Notes under the pieces: model-generated
Database searches by the model: none
What the model saw: only the letters and a program-made list of their open reading frames with translations
What the model was told of the DNA's origin: nothing
Made by a program: the position numbers and the translations under genes
Shown here: one piece after another, positions 8,313 through 15,268 of the stretch
Layout of the letters: each line of letters opens with the position of its first letter
How positions within the stretch are numbered: position 1 is the first letter of the stretch
Assembly (NCBI GenBank): GCA_903930455.1
Contig: CAIYYT010000233.1
Coordinates: forward strand, 1 to 32,397
Source of the DNA: an uncultured bacterium
GTDB lineage: Bacteria > Zixibacteria > MSB-5A5 > CAIYYT01
Direction of reading: 5' to 3'
DNA: 32,397 nucleotides

Positions 8313-8834
8313 GTACTTTTCGCATCGGCTGGCAGCGCCCCCGGTGTTCCTGTCAGTTTGCGACAAGCACAGTGTTTAATTTTCACACTTCTTTCGCGTC
8401 TCTGAATTTTTCCTTGACAAAGTCTCAGAAAAGTCCCTCCATAGTATTACCTAGAGCAACATAGGTCAGCATCGGTAACGAAGACTATAGGAAATGCCAT
8501 GTTCGGTTCTCGACATCGGTCGACAATCTTTGTTCGCTGCTATTATATATCGACCTTTCGATCTGAGAAAGGTCCCAGGAGCCTAATCTATAATTCAAAG
8601 GGGGTGATGAGGGAGAGGTAGTTGGTTCTGGACACGCACCCCGAATGACTTCGGAGCCGCGATACCAATCAGAGGATACATACAGTAATCCTAGGAGGGA
8701 TTAGTGACAGGAATTGTCACATGGGCTAAACCCTAAACTTGGAAGAGGAGAATCGCAGTATTGATGGCTAGTGATTAGCACGTATTATCTGTTCTTTTGT
8801 CAAGAAACCTCACAAATGAAGGAAGAGAAGTACA
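8313..8834 (+). other. Long intergenic leader with a run of stem-loops, upstream of the subtilase
   Basis: No protein gene is visible. Four small perfect stem-loops occur within 170 bases: GACCTTTC/GAAAGGTC (8552-8559/8567-8574), CCGAA/TTCGG with a TGAC loop (8641-8654), TAATCC/GGATTA (8686-8691/8698-8703) and directly next to it GTGACA/TGTCAC (8704-8709/8715-8720). A TATAAT box sits at 8589-8594 but has no clear -35. A TTGACA at 8414-8419 has no -10 at normal spacing. The stretch may be a structured 5' leader of the subtilase gene. It matches no riboswitch I recognise. A short GAGGAG (8744-8749) precedes only a four-codon ORF. Confidence 0.4.
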
Positions 8835-10124
8835 ATGAGAGTAACTGTTACATTAGTTCTGCTTCTTGCGTTATTCAGTCTCGCTCCTGCCGCCGAGGAC
8901 TTTCACATTGGAAAGCTCTGCGTCAGTTCCAGCACAGACACTTACGCGCCGGGCGAAGTCATTGTGAAGTTCAAAGATGGCGTGAGCAAACAGCAAGCTA
9001 GTACTGCTCTGGCCGATCTCGGCACGTCAGTGATTTCGACTAATGCTCAAATCGGAATCCAGGTGCTCAATATCCCGGCTGGCAAGACGGTCGAGGAAAT
9101 GGTCGCTACCTTCAGCGCCCGGGCCGACGTGGAATACGCCGAGCCGAACTATATCGCTCATGAGTTTATGACTCCGAACGATCCATACTATGTTTATCAG
9201 TGGCACCTGCCCCTCATTAACATGCCGGCTGCCTGGGATCAATCGACCGGCATACCCGGTGTGGTCGTGGCGGTCATCGACTGCGGTGTGGCCTATGAAA
9301 CTTACGGAGCCTTCACGCAGGCGCCGGATCTGGCAGGCACCCATTTTGTCGCCGGATATGACTATGTCAACAACGACAGCCATCCGGACGATGACTGCGC
9401 CCACGGTACGCACGTAACCGGCACCATCGCGCAGACCACTAATAACAGCCTCGGCGTGGCGGGCGTTGCCTTTAACTGCAGCATCATGCCGATAAAGGTT
9501 CTTGATGCCTCCGGAAACGGCACCTATGCCAATATTGTTAGCGGTATCACTTTCGCAGCCGATAACGGCGCCAAGGTAATTAACATGAGTTTTGGCGGCG
9601 CTTCGGGCTCAACGGCGCTGCAAAACGCCGTAATATATGCTTACAATAAGGGTGTCACGATCGTTTGCGCCGCGGGTAACGCAGGCACCTCCGCCGCACA
9701 GTATCCGGCAGCCTATACGCAGTGTATTTCCGTGTCGGCTGTCCGTTACGACAAGACCTATACGGATTACACTAGCTACGGTTCGACCATCGACATCTGT
9801 GCTCCCGGTGGAGATGTGAATGTCGATCAGAATGGTGACGGATATGTCGACGGCGTGCTGCAGCAGACGCACGACGGAACCAACTACGGGACATTCGGCT
9901 ATTACTTCTACTCAGGCACGTCGATGGCCTGTCCGCACGTGGCCGGCGTGGCCGCCCTGCTGATTTCCAAAAACGGTGGCACCATGACCCCCGCAGCAGT
10001 GCGGGCAGCTCTGCAAAACACCGCGACGGATCTTGGCGCGACGGGTTGGGATCAGTACTATGGCTACGGTCTGGTTAACGCGAGTGCCCGTTGGCATCGA
10101 TTTCCACCACCAATCCGCCAGTAG
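8835..10124 (+). CDS. Secreted subtilisin-like serine protease, catalytic part (frame broken at 3' end)
   Basis: A signal peptide covers about residues 1-20 (MRVTVTLVLLLALFSLAPAA). It is followed by an inhibitor/propeptide-like region with GEVIVKFKDG and VEYAEPNYIAH (to about 110), then a peptidase S8 catalytic domain. The triad is Asp149 (VVAVIDCGV, with Cys where Thr/Ser is usual), His190 (HGTHVTG) and Ser363 (GTSMACPHVAG); Asn282 is the oxyanion residue. GGAAGAG lies about 9 bases before the ATG. After YGYGLVNASA, the normal end of the catalytic domain, the frame runs into unrelated residues and stops at 10124. The true continuation (two PKD domains and a sorting domain) lies in the next frame from about 10088. 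The protease domain is intact. Most likely one gene split by a one-base deletion or sequencing error. Confidence 0.93.
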   Translation: MRVTVTLVLLLALFSLAPAAEDFHIGKLCVSSSTDTYAPGEVIVKFKDGVSKQQASTALADLGTSVISTNAQIGIQVLNIPAGKTVEEMVATFSARADVEYAEPNYIAHEFMTPNDPYYVYQWHLPLINMPAAWDQSTGIPGVVVAVIDCGVAYETYGAFTQAPDLAGTHFVAGYDYVNNDSHPDDDCAHGTHVTGTIAQTTNNSLGVAGVAFNCSIMPIKVLDASGNGTYANIVSGITFAADNGAKVINMSFGGASGSTALQNAVIYAYNKGVTIVCAAGNAGTSAAQYPAAYTQCISVSAVRYDKTYTDYTSYGSTIDICAPGGDVNVDQNGDGYVDGVLQQTHDGTNYGTFGYYFYSGTSMACPHVAGVAALLISKNGGTMTPAAVRAALQNTATDLGATGWDQYYGYGLVNASARWHRFPPPIRQ

Positions 10125-11470
10125 CCGCGTTCTCCGGGACGCCGACTTCGGGCACTTATCCTCTGACGGTTACCTTCACTGACGCGTCAACCTACACTCC
10201 AACCAGCTGGGCTTGGACGTTCGGTGACGGCGGTACTTCGACCGTGCAGAATCCGTCGCATATCTACACGGCGGCGGGCACCTACACGGTAGCGCTGACG
10301 GCGACCAACGCCTACGGTTCAAATACGCTGACTAAGACCGGTTACATTACAGTCACGGCTCCGAACACCAATCCGCCGGTAGCCGCGTTCTCAGGTACAC
10401 CGACTTCGGGTACGATTCCGTTGACGGTTGTTTTCACCGACGCGTCGACCAACACTCCGACTAGTTGGGCCTGGACGTTTGGCGACGGCGGCACTTCGAC
10501 CGTGAAGAATCCGTCGCATATCTACACGACAGCGGGCACCTACACGGTTGCGCTGACGGCCACCAACGCGTATGGTTCAAACACATTGACCAAGACCAGC
10601 TATATCACGGCATCGGCTGTGACTCAGAGTTGTGACGATTTTGCTGATGGCAGTATCACCGACTGGCTTAACAAGAGTGGCACCTGGACGGCGACCGGCG
10701 GTTACATGAAGGGCAATTCGACCACAACCAACGCCAGGACGACTTCGCCGTTCGGTTCATATTCGACGGCCACAATCAACTGCAGCGTGCGGATGAACAC
10801 GGGACGTTCAACAAGAAACGCTCGTATCATCTTTGGCTACACCAATACCACCAACTACCGTTATATTCAGGGTGACGACGTTGGCAACACTTGGAAGATT
10901 TACGAAATGACTAGTGGAAGCTCCAGTCAGAAGGCTTCCTGGTCAAGCACGATCAGCACTGCTACGTGGTATGCAGTCACGGTGAAAGTCTTCTCCACTG
11001 GTGTCGTGTCGGTTGCGGTCGGCGGCACAACGCTCGGATCGTATACCTTCTCGTCGGTCAAGACCGGACCGGTCGGCGTGGGTTACAACAATTCCAATTC
11101 CGACTTCGACAATTTCTGTGTCTCCTCGGCTGTGGCTTCCTCGGACGATTGGGTAGAGATGGGCGAAGGTCAGACTGAAGCGAGCCTTCCGACAACATTC
11201 ACTCTGAATCAGAACCATCCGAACCCGTTCAATCCGAGCACGGTCATCTCTTACTCTCTGACGACGTCAGCCGACGTTGAGTTGGTTGTGATCAACGTGT
11301 TGGGTCAGCAGATTCGGACTTTGGTCAACCAATACCAATCAGCCGGTGATCACAGTGTGGTCTGGGATGGAAGGGACCAGGGCGGCAATCAGGTTGCTTC
11401 CGGTATCTACTTCTATCGCATGACATCGGCCGGCAGTGTTGATACTAAGAAGATGCTTTTGATGAAGTAG
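10088..11470 (+). CDS. Subtilase continuation: two PKD domains, LamG-like domain, sorting domain
   Basis: This is the -1 frame continuation of the preceding subtilase. Its first codons read PLASISTTNPP without a proper start (a TTG at 10091, no ribosome binding site), so it is not expected to be translated alone. Two PKD domains (about 86 residues each, with FTDASTYTPTSWAWTFGDGG and NPSHIYTAAGTYTVALTATN) are followed by about 150 residues of a concanavalin/LamG-like beta-sandwich (CDDFADGSITDWLNKSGTW onward). The last ~85 residues are a FlgD-like/T9SS type A sorting domain: FTLNQNHPNPFNPSTVISY, VVINVLGQQIRTLV, GIYFYRMTSAG and KKMLLMK. PKD domains are typical substrate- or surface-binding parts of secreted proteases. 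If the frame break is real, the released protease would lack its sorting signal. Confidence 0.88.
   Translation, partial: PLASISTTNPPVAAFSGTPTSGTYPLTVTFTDASTYTPTSWAWTFGDGGTSTVQNPSHIYTAAGTYTVALTATNAYGSNTLTKTGYITVTAPNTNPPVAAFSGTPTSGTIPLTVVFTDASTNTPTSWAWTFGDGGTSTVKNPSHIYTTAGTYTVALTATNAYGSNTLTKTSYITASAVTQSCDDFADGSITDWLNKSGTWTATGGYMKGNSTTTNARTTSPFGSYSTATINCSVRMNTGRSTRNARIIFGYTNTTNYRYIQGDDVGNTWKIYEMTSGSSSQKASWSSTISTATWYAVTVKVFSTGVVSVAVGGTTLGSYTFSSVKTGPVGVGYNNSNSDFDNFCVSSAVASSDDWVEMGEGQTEASLPTTFTLNQNHPNPFNPSTVISYSLTTSADVELVVINVLGQQIRTLVNQYQSAGDHSVVWDGRDQGGNQVASGIYFYRMTSAGSVDTKKMLLMK
10111..10626 (+). repeat. Direct repeat of 258 bases encoding the two PKD domains
   Basis: CAATCCGCC plus GTAGCCGCGTTCTC begins at 10111 and again at 10369, an offset of 258 bases (86 codons). 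Similarity stays high over the whole unit, with many differences at third codon positions. It is an in-frame internal duplication and a likely hot spot for recombination or assembly collapse. Confidence 0.85.
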
Positions 11471-11519
11471 TTCACTGCTTCTACCATAAACTGCATCAGG
11501 CAGGAAGCGTTTCGCAACT

Positions 11520-11551
11520 AAGAAGCCCCGTCTACCAAGGCGGGGCTTCTG
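11520..11551 (+). terminator. Terminator hairpin after the subtilase gene
   Basis: Perfect 10-base arms AGAAGCCCCG (11521-11530) and CGGGGCTTCT (11541-11550) with a 10-base loop, 50 bases after the stop. There is no strong T-run, so efficiency is uncertain. The adjacent stretch 11552-11742 shows nothing convincing beyond a small GCGG/CCGC hairpin. Confidence 0.65.
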
Positions 11552-11742
11552 CTATCAATGGCATAGAAGAGACTAGCAGGCCCTCAATAGGTGTAGTGGT
11601 AGCAGATCACAGCGGGTGAACCGCCCACGAAGAAGAGAGCTTACAAGCAGCTTGGATTACTGGCTACGTCAGGTTTTAGCGGATGGGAAGCTGTGCTGTG
11701 GGAGCGTGACCTGACAACGTGGTCGATTGGAGGAGCATTGCG

Positions 11743-11880
11743 TCACGTCACACGCCGCGAATAAACGCGAGAGCAAATGCCGGACGGAATGGCGCGGCGC
11801 AAGACGTGACGGAACGGGAAACGTTGTGACGCCATCAGAAGCGACGACGTCAGTAGAATCAATAGCATGATGCTTTTCAT
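11743..11880 (-). CDS. Tiny ORF with signal-peptide-like start, coupled to the lipoprotein gene
   Basis: 45 codons, starting MKSIMLLILLTSSLLMASQ and then a very basic stretch (RFPFRHVLRRAIPSG). The ribosome binding site TAGGAG overlaps the stop codon of the upstream lipoprotein gene (11890), 9 bases before this ATG, so translation is probably coupled. The start looks like a genuine signal peptide but the rest has no mature domain. It may be a small exported basic peptide or the remnant of a longer secreted protein. Not assignable to a family. Confidence 0.45.
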   Translation of the reverse strand: MKSIMLLILLTSSLLMASQRFPFRHVLRRAIPSGICSRVYSRRVT

Positions 11881-11889
11881 GACATTCTC

Positions 11890-12963
11890 CTAATGGTAGA
11901 AGGGCTTTGGGTTGATTTTGGCTACTCGAGGGTATTCCCCCCGGCGAGCAGTGAACAGAGAGATGGCTTTGGTTGCGAGATCGATTCTGAAGATCTCGCA
12001 GCACATAAAAGTCTCGTAAACGATACCTATTAACTCCTTGCCGTCCGGCGTAAACCGGCCAAACACCGGCCTAAAGGGACGAGATAATCCTGGGACGGTC
12101 GTGTGATCGATATAGTTGGTCAGGGTTTGGTTCGAGAAATCAAAGATGTCCAGACCCCCGATGTTGGGATTGTCCCAGGGATCATAGTAGGACAGGAAAG
12201 CGCGTTTACCGTCAGGATGCACTGTAAAATCTGTGTAATTGGCGTCTGCAAAGTGGAGGGATTTCATGACTTTTCTCACTTTGAGGCTATCCGTATCAAC
12301 CAGAAAGAGCCCGTTGTAGTAAATCATCAGCATCCATTTACCGTCGCCGCTGAGTTCCATCGGTCCCGCAGGAATATGCCCTCCCAAGCTATCGGACAAC
12401 GCAACTGAGCTTTCAACCGGAGGTGTCGCGCTTAGATCAAGTACATATAGTAGCGTGTCGATGCCGTAGCCAGGGATGCCGTAGTTGATGTAAAGGAGTT
12501 GCTTGGTCGGATGGAATCTCCCCCAGAAGTAGGTAATCGCCTTGTGATAAACAACCGAAAGCGAGGGGACTCGAAGAACCCAAATTTCCTGCGAAGCCTT
12601 TACCACCAGATACTGCTCGTCGGGCGACAATACCACCTCATAGCCTCTATGCTCCCAGTCAGATGCGACTGTATCGCCGGTCGACTCCCTAATTATGCGG
12701 GTCATACGACCGGTCGCGTAAGTGTACTCACCGTCGTGCGAAAAGGCCAGATCTCGGTAAGGCTCGCCGGGATACCAGACAGAATCGAGTATCTCCCCGG
12801 TGCGGGTGTTGAAGGTCAATACAGAGACCGGTGGTTGGACATAGCTGTAGAGTAACTTGTAATACGGTTCCGGTTTGTTGTCAGGACCGCTGGACTTGTC
12901 CGAACAGCCGAAACCTGCCGCCAAAAGCAGCAGAAAGAACAAGAAGAAAAGCCGATTTTTCAC
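11890..12963 (-). CDS. Beta-propeller-like lipoprotein of unknown function
   Basis: The start is taken as GTG at 12963 (VKNRLFFLFFLLLLAAGFGC), with GGGAGGG about 8 bases upstream; an earlier in-frame start has no such site. The 357-residue product has a lipoprotein signal, and Cys20 in GFGCSDKSSGPD is the probable lipidated residue, though the lipobox is not classical (Gly/Phe before Gly-Cys). The rest shows repeated beta-strand blocks such as DLAFSHDGEYTYATGR, EVVLSPDEQYLVVK, MELSGDGKWMLMIYYN, FTVHPDGKRAFLSYYD and GRFTPDGKELIGIVYE, spaced like blades of a YncE/WD40-like propeller (SPDG-type turns). Likely anchored in a membrane and facing the periplasm or surface. A tiny coupled ORF follows. 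Confidence 0.78.
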   Translation of the reverse strand: MKNRLFFLFFLLLLAAGFGCSDKSSGPDNKPEPYYKLLYSYVQPPVSVLTFNTRTGEILDSVWYPGEPYRDLAFSHDGEYTYATGRMTRIIRESTGDTVASDWEHRGYEVVLSPDEQYLVVKASQEIWVLRVPSLSVVYHKAITYFWGRFHPTKQLLYINYGIPGYGIDTLLYVLDLSATPPVESSVALSDSLGGHIPAGPMELSGDGKWMLMIYYNGLFLVDTDSLKVRKVMKSLHFADANYTDFTVHPDGKRAFLSYYDPWDNPNIGGLDIFDFSNQTLTNYIDHTTVPGLSRPFRPVFGRFTPDGKELIGIVYETFMCCEIFRIDLATKAISLFTARRGEYPRVAKINPKPFYH

Positions 12964-13002
12964 ATAGATACCCTCCCATGGGTGGTTGATACATATCATC
13001 CG

Positions 13003-13024
13003 CGACCGGATCGTATACCGGTCG
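13003..13024. promoter_or_regulatory. Inverted repeat in the lipoprotein gene leader
   Basis: CGACCGG (13003-13009) and CCGGTCG (13018-13024) are perfect 7-base arms with 8 bases between, 40 bases upstream of the lipoprotein start. A perfect TTGACA on the minus strand (13100-13105) is the only -35 candidate upstream. An 11-base palindrome CATCT-A-AGATG (13071-13081) overlaps its expected -10 region. The repeat could be an operator or an mRNA hairpin. Confidence 0.4.
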
Positions 13025-13190
13025 TCGCCATTTCAATGCTGAGAACAAACTCCGGTGTCTGGCGAGGTTACATCTAAGATGACGTGGGAAGCGTTAATTT
13101 GTCAAGTCGATAATAGAAGTTTTCGTGATTATTGAGCCGATAATCGGGATAGAATCCTGACGGACACCGACGCGATTTTGGTCTTAGCAC

Positions 13191-13231
13191 AAAAAAACCG
13201 TGTCAAAGCTCCCCAACTAGCTCTGACACGG
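13191..13231 (-). terminator. Strong Rho-independent terminator
   Basis: On the minus strand the arms CCGTGTCA and TGACACGG (13224-13231 and 13198-13205) carry a second internal AGCT/AGCT pairing and are followed by seven T (13197-13191). It is the best intrinsic terminator in the window. It ends the predicted small RNA and also lies 218 bases downstream of cysK. Confidence 0.9.
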
Positions 13232-13303
13232 ACGGACTGTAAATCCCCGCTTTTAGCCCCGAAATCTCTTGCCCGTTTTGTCGCCACCCCTTTGGATTCT
13301 TGC
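13191..13303 (-). ncRNA. Candidate sigma-54-driven small RNA (~113 nt)
   Basis: A near-consensus sigma-54 promoter on the minus strand (13314-13330) points into a stretch with no plausible gene, which ends in a strong intrinsic terminator (13191-13231). The predicted start is near 13303, 12 bases past the -12 element, giving an RNA of about 113 nt. It starts GGGCAAGAATCC and repeats GGGCAAGA 31 bases later. It has four GGGG runs (after AAA, TTC, AGC and TT) and a possible long-range pairing GAAUCC with GGAUUU. It matches no RNA family I recognise. The codirectional cysK gene ends 145 bases upstream, so the RNA is probably a separate unit rather than its 3' UTR. The promoter and terminator are seen; the RNA itself is inferred. 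Confidence 0.55.
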
Positions 13304-13313
13304 CCATTGTTTA

Positions 13314-13330
13314 TGCAATGCTCGTGCCAA
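13314..13330 (-). promoter_or_regulatory. Sigma-54 (RpoN) promoter
   Basis: Minus strand TTGGCACGAGCATTGCA. It has GG at -25/-24, exactly ten bases, then GC at -13/-12, and agrees with TGGCAC-N5-TTGCA at nearly every position. An inverted repeat GCCAAAC/GTTTGGC (13326-13332 and 13356-13362) overlaps and lies just upstream of the -24 element. No activator (bEBP) gene is in the window. Confidence 0.75.
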
Positions 13331-13448
13331 ACTCTGTGGGAATTTGTAACCGTTTGTTTGGCAATGAGAACGAACATAAATCAAGCGCGAGAGCGGACGC
13401 GGTTTTCTGGACTAATACCTGAGCGGAACAAACTTTGAAACAATCGTT

Positions 13449-14384
13449 TCAGTCTGATGACAGTTCGGTGTAGGTGGGAGTAGAGAGATAGCGCTCACCG
13501 GTATCGCAAACAAAGGTGACGATCAGCTTGCCCTTGCTTTCAGGTCGTGAAGCAATTCTGATTGCCACGGCAACATTGGCGCCAGCCGAAATGCCCATCA
13601 GGATGCCTTCCTGACGGACGACTTTGCGAGTGATTTCAATGGCTTCGTCGTTTTCCACGGTCAAGATTTCGTCAGCAAGTTCCTGCTCGAAAATTCCCGG
13701 TTTGAAGCCGGCGCCGATTCCCTGAATGGGGTGCGGCCCTCGGATGCCTTTGGTCAGAAAGGGGGACGCTGCCGGTTCAACAGCGATCATCTGCAGACCC
13801 GGTTTGCGGTTTTTTAAAACTCTGGCGCAACCGGTGAACGTGCCACCGGTGCCGATTCCCGATACGACAACGTCAACTTTGCCGTCGGTGTCATTCCAGA
13901 TTTCTTCGGCGGTAGTTTTGGCATGAATCTCCGGATTGGCCGGGTTGTTGAACTGCTGCGGCATGTAATACTTTGCGTCACCCGCAGCCAACTCTTCGGC
14001 GCGTTTGACGGCTCCGGGCATTCCTTCCGGGCCAGGTGTCAGAACCAATTCGGCGCCAAACGCCTTGAGCAGATTGCGTCTTTCAACCGACATGGTCTCA
14101 GGCATAAAGAGCAATAAACGATAGCCCTTGATCGCACAGACAAATGCCAGCGCAATACCGGTGTTGCCGGAGGTTGGTTCGACAATGATCGTATCCTTTC
14201 TGATCTTGCCCTGTCGTTCGGCGGCTTCAATCATTGCTAAGCCGATACGGTCCTTCACCGAAGAGCAGGGATTAAACGATTCCATCTTGCCGACGACACG
14301 ACCGGGCAGGCCACCTGCCACACGGTCAAAGAAAACCATGGGCGTGTTTCCGATCAAATCGGTAATGCAATGTGCGATCTTCAT
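13449..14384 (-). CDS. cysK: Cysteine synthase (O-acetylserine sulfhydrylase)
   Basis: A PLP enzyme that makes cysteine from O-acetylserine and sulfide in the cytoplasm. 311 residues, the usual length. Seen: [11 protein letters not shown] at the N-terminus, SSVKDRIG with the PLP-binding Lys at about residue 44, [11 protein letters not shown] (substrate loop), [10 protein letters not shown] (phosphate cup) and [11 protein letters not shown] near the C-terminus. AGGAGAG lies 5-6 bases before the ATG. It follows an Rrf2-type regulator gene by 19 bases, so the two are cotranscribed. Cystathionine beta-synthase-like enzymes share the fold, but length and motifs fit CysK/CysM better. Confidence 0.95.
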   Translation of the reverse strand: MKIAHCITDLIGNTPMVFFDRVAGGLPGRVVGKMESFNPCSSVKDRIGLAMIEAAERQGKIRKDTIIVEPTSGNTGIALAFVCAIKGYRLLLFMPETMSVERRNLLKAFGAELVLTPGPEGMPGAVKRAEELAAGDAKYYMPQQFNNPANPEIHAKTTAEEIWNDTDGKVDVVVSGIGTGGTFTGCARVLKNRKPGLQMIAVEPAASPFLTKGIRGPHPIQGIGAGFKPGIFEQELADEILTVENDEAIEITRKVVRQEGILMGISAGANVAVAIRIASRPESKGKLIVTFVCDTGERYLSTPTYTELSSD

Positions 14385-14403
14385 AACTCTCCTTTGGGCA
14401 GTC

Positions 14404-14838
14404 TCAAATAAAGTACATCTCTGATGACAGACCGGCTGACTGGATAATGTCGGCCAAGGTTATCGATCGGAGATTAATCTGCAGTTGCTCTAACTGGCTG
14501 TCTAAAACCTTGATAAGCGTCTGGCCAACAGGGTCTCCGTTGTTCATTCGCTCCGACAGTGAGGCTGGCACGGCAAATTCGGACGCTCCTTCGCAGGCGA
14601 AAATCACGTCCGCCAAGGTGATTTGATCGGGCGAACGAGCCAGATAATAGCCTCCGCCTGCGCCTCGGACTGACGTGACAATCTCGGAGGCCTTCAGGCG
14701 CGAAAAGATCAATTCCAGAAACCGCAAAGGAATATTCTGGCCGGTAGCGATGTCTTTGACACCCACATGGCCGCCGCGAGCATTGATCGCCAGATGGACC
14801 AAAGCGCGTATTCCGTAAAAAGACTTGTTCGAAATCAT
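14404..14838 (-). CDS. Rrf2 family transcriptional regulator (CymR-like)
   Basis: 144 residues with an N-terminal winged helix: [13 protein letters not shown], then [26 protein letters not shown] (recognition region) and [23 protein letters not shown], the Rrf2 hallmark. The three closely spaced cysteines that hold the Fe-S cluster in IscR/NsrR are absent; only Cys in FACEGASEF is seen. It therefore looks like the cluster-free CymR/cysteine-metabolism branch. CAGGAGAAT precedes the ATG. Cotranscription with cysK fits the established CymR-CysK partnership of Firmicutes, where CysK binds the regulator and reports cysteine status; a parallel role here is inference. A 10-base palindrome AGTCCGGACT (14864-14873) just upstream could be its own operator. 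Confidence 0.88.
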   Translation of the reverse strand: MISNKSFYGIRALVHLAINARGGHVGVKDIATGQNIPLRFLELIFSRLKASEIVTSVRGAGGGYYLARSPDQITLADVIFACEGASEFAVPASLSERMNNGDPVGQTLIKVLDSQLEQLQINLRSITLADIIQSAGLSSEMYFI

Positions 14839-15268
14839 ATTCTCCTGATTGCAATACGACGCTAGTCCGGACTTGGTGAGAGAAATTCCCTAATCCCATC
14901 GGAAAAAGTGCAGTTAGGCGCTGCCAATAACTCTGGCTGGGCGTATGCGAGGATCGGCCATTCGGACCCGCGACGACTTCGGCCGGCTGAGTCCCGCTCT
15001 GACTTGTGTTGGGCTGACAGGCATGATCTGTGTTGGAGGTTGATGCGGACTCAGATCACCGGAGTCTCAGTCCGGGCATTGTAAACTAGTCCCGCAGGTG
15101 CACTTTTTCACTTGACAAAGCAGACTGGATTTGCGACATTAAGAATGCGATCAGGGTGGGGACCGTGACAGATCTATTTTTTGGACAGAAAACATAGATA
15201 AGCTACCAGCGAGTTTGTTCTCGCCGGCCTTGATTTTCATAACGATTTGTCTGCAAGGAGGTAGGCGT
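14839..15268. other. Intergenic region between the Rrf2 gene and the double-C39 gene
   Basis: Divergent promoters are expected here. On the Rrf2 side, AGTCCGGACT (14864-14873) is a perfect palindrome. In the middle, CCGGA/TCCGG (15059-15075) and GACTC/GAGTC pairings make a small structured stretch. On the other side lie the promoter at 15112-15140 and, in the leader, a GCGAG/CTCGC hairpin (15209-15224). No gene or known RNA was recognised. Confidence 0.4.
15112..15140 (+). promoter_or_regulatory. Sigma-70-type promoter of the double-C39 gene
   Basis: TTGACA (15112-15117), 17 bases, then GACATT (15135-15140). The perfect -35 with a weak xACATT -10 closely matches the promoter of the other C39/dockerin gene (TTGACA-17-TACATT), suggesting common use of the same promoter class. 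The leader to the ATG is about 120 bases. Confidence 0.6.

Noticed and set aside
8575-8720. Cyclic-di-GMP or other known riboswitch in the subtilase leader
   Set aside because: The conserved core sequences of the classes I know are absent; only simple hairpins are visible.
10083-10095. Programmed -1 frameshift in the subtilase gene
   Set aside because: GTGCCCG does not allow tRNA re-pairing of the X-XXY-YYZ kind, and no stimulating structure was seen. A base deletion or sequencing error is simpler.
11582-11625. tRNA-like stretch with a D-arm-like TAGTGGTAGCAG
   Set aside because: No T-arm (GGTTCGANTCC) or acceptor pairing follows; only a small GCGG/CCGC hairpin.
13129-13377. Minus-strand 82-codon frame over the predicted small RNA
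   Set aside because: It has no ribosome binding site, reads across the promoter and the terminator, and its protein sequence resembles nothing.
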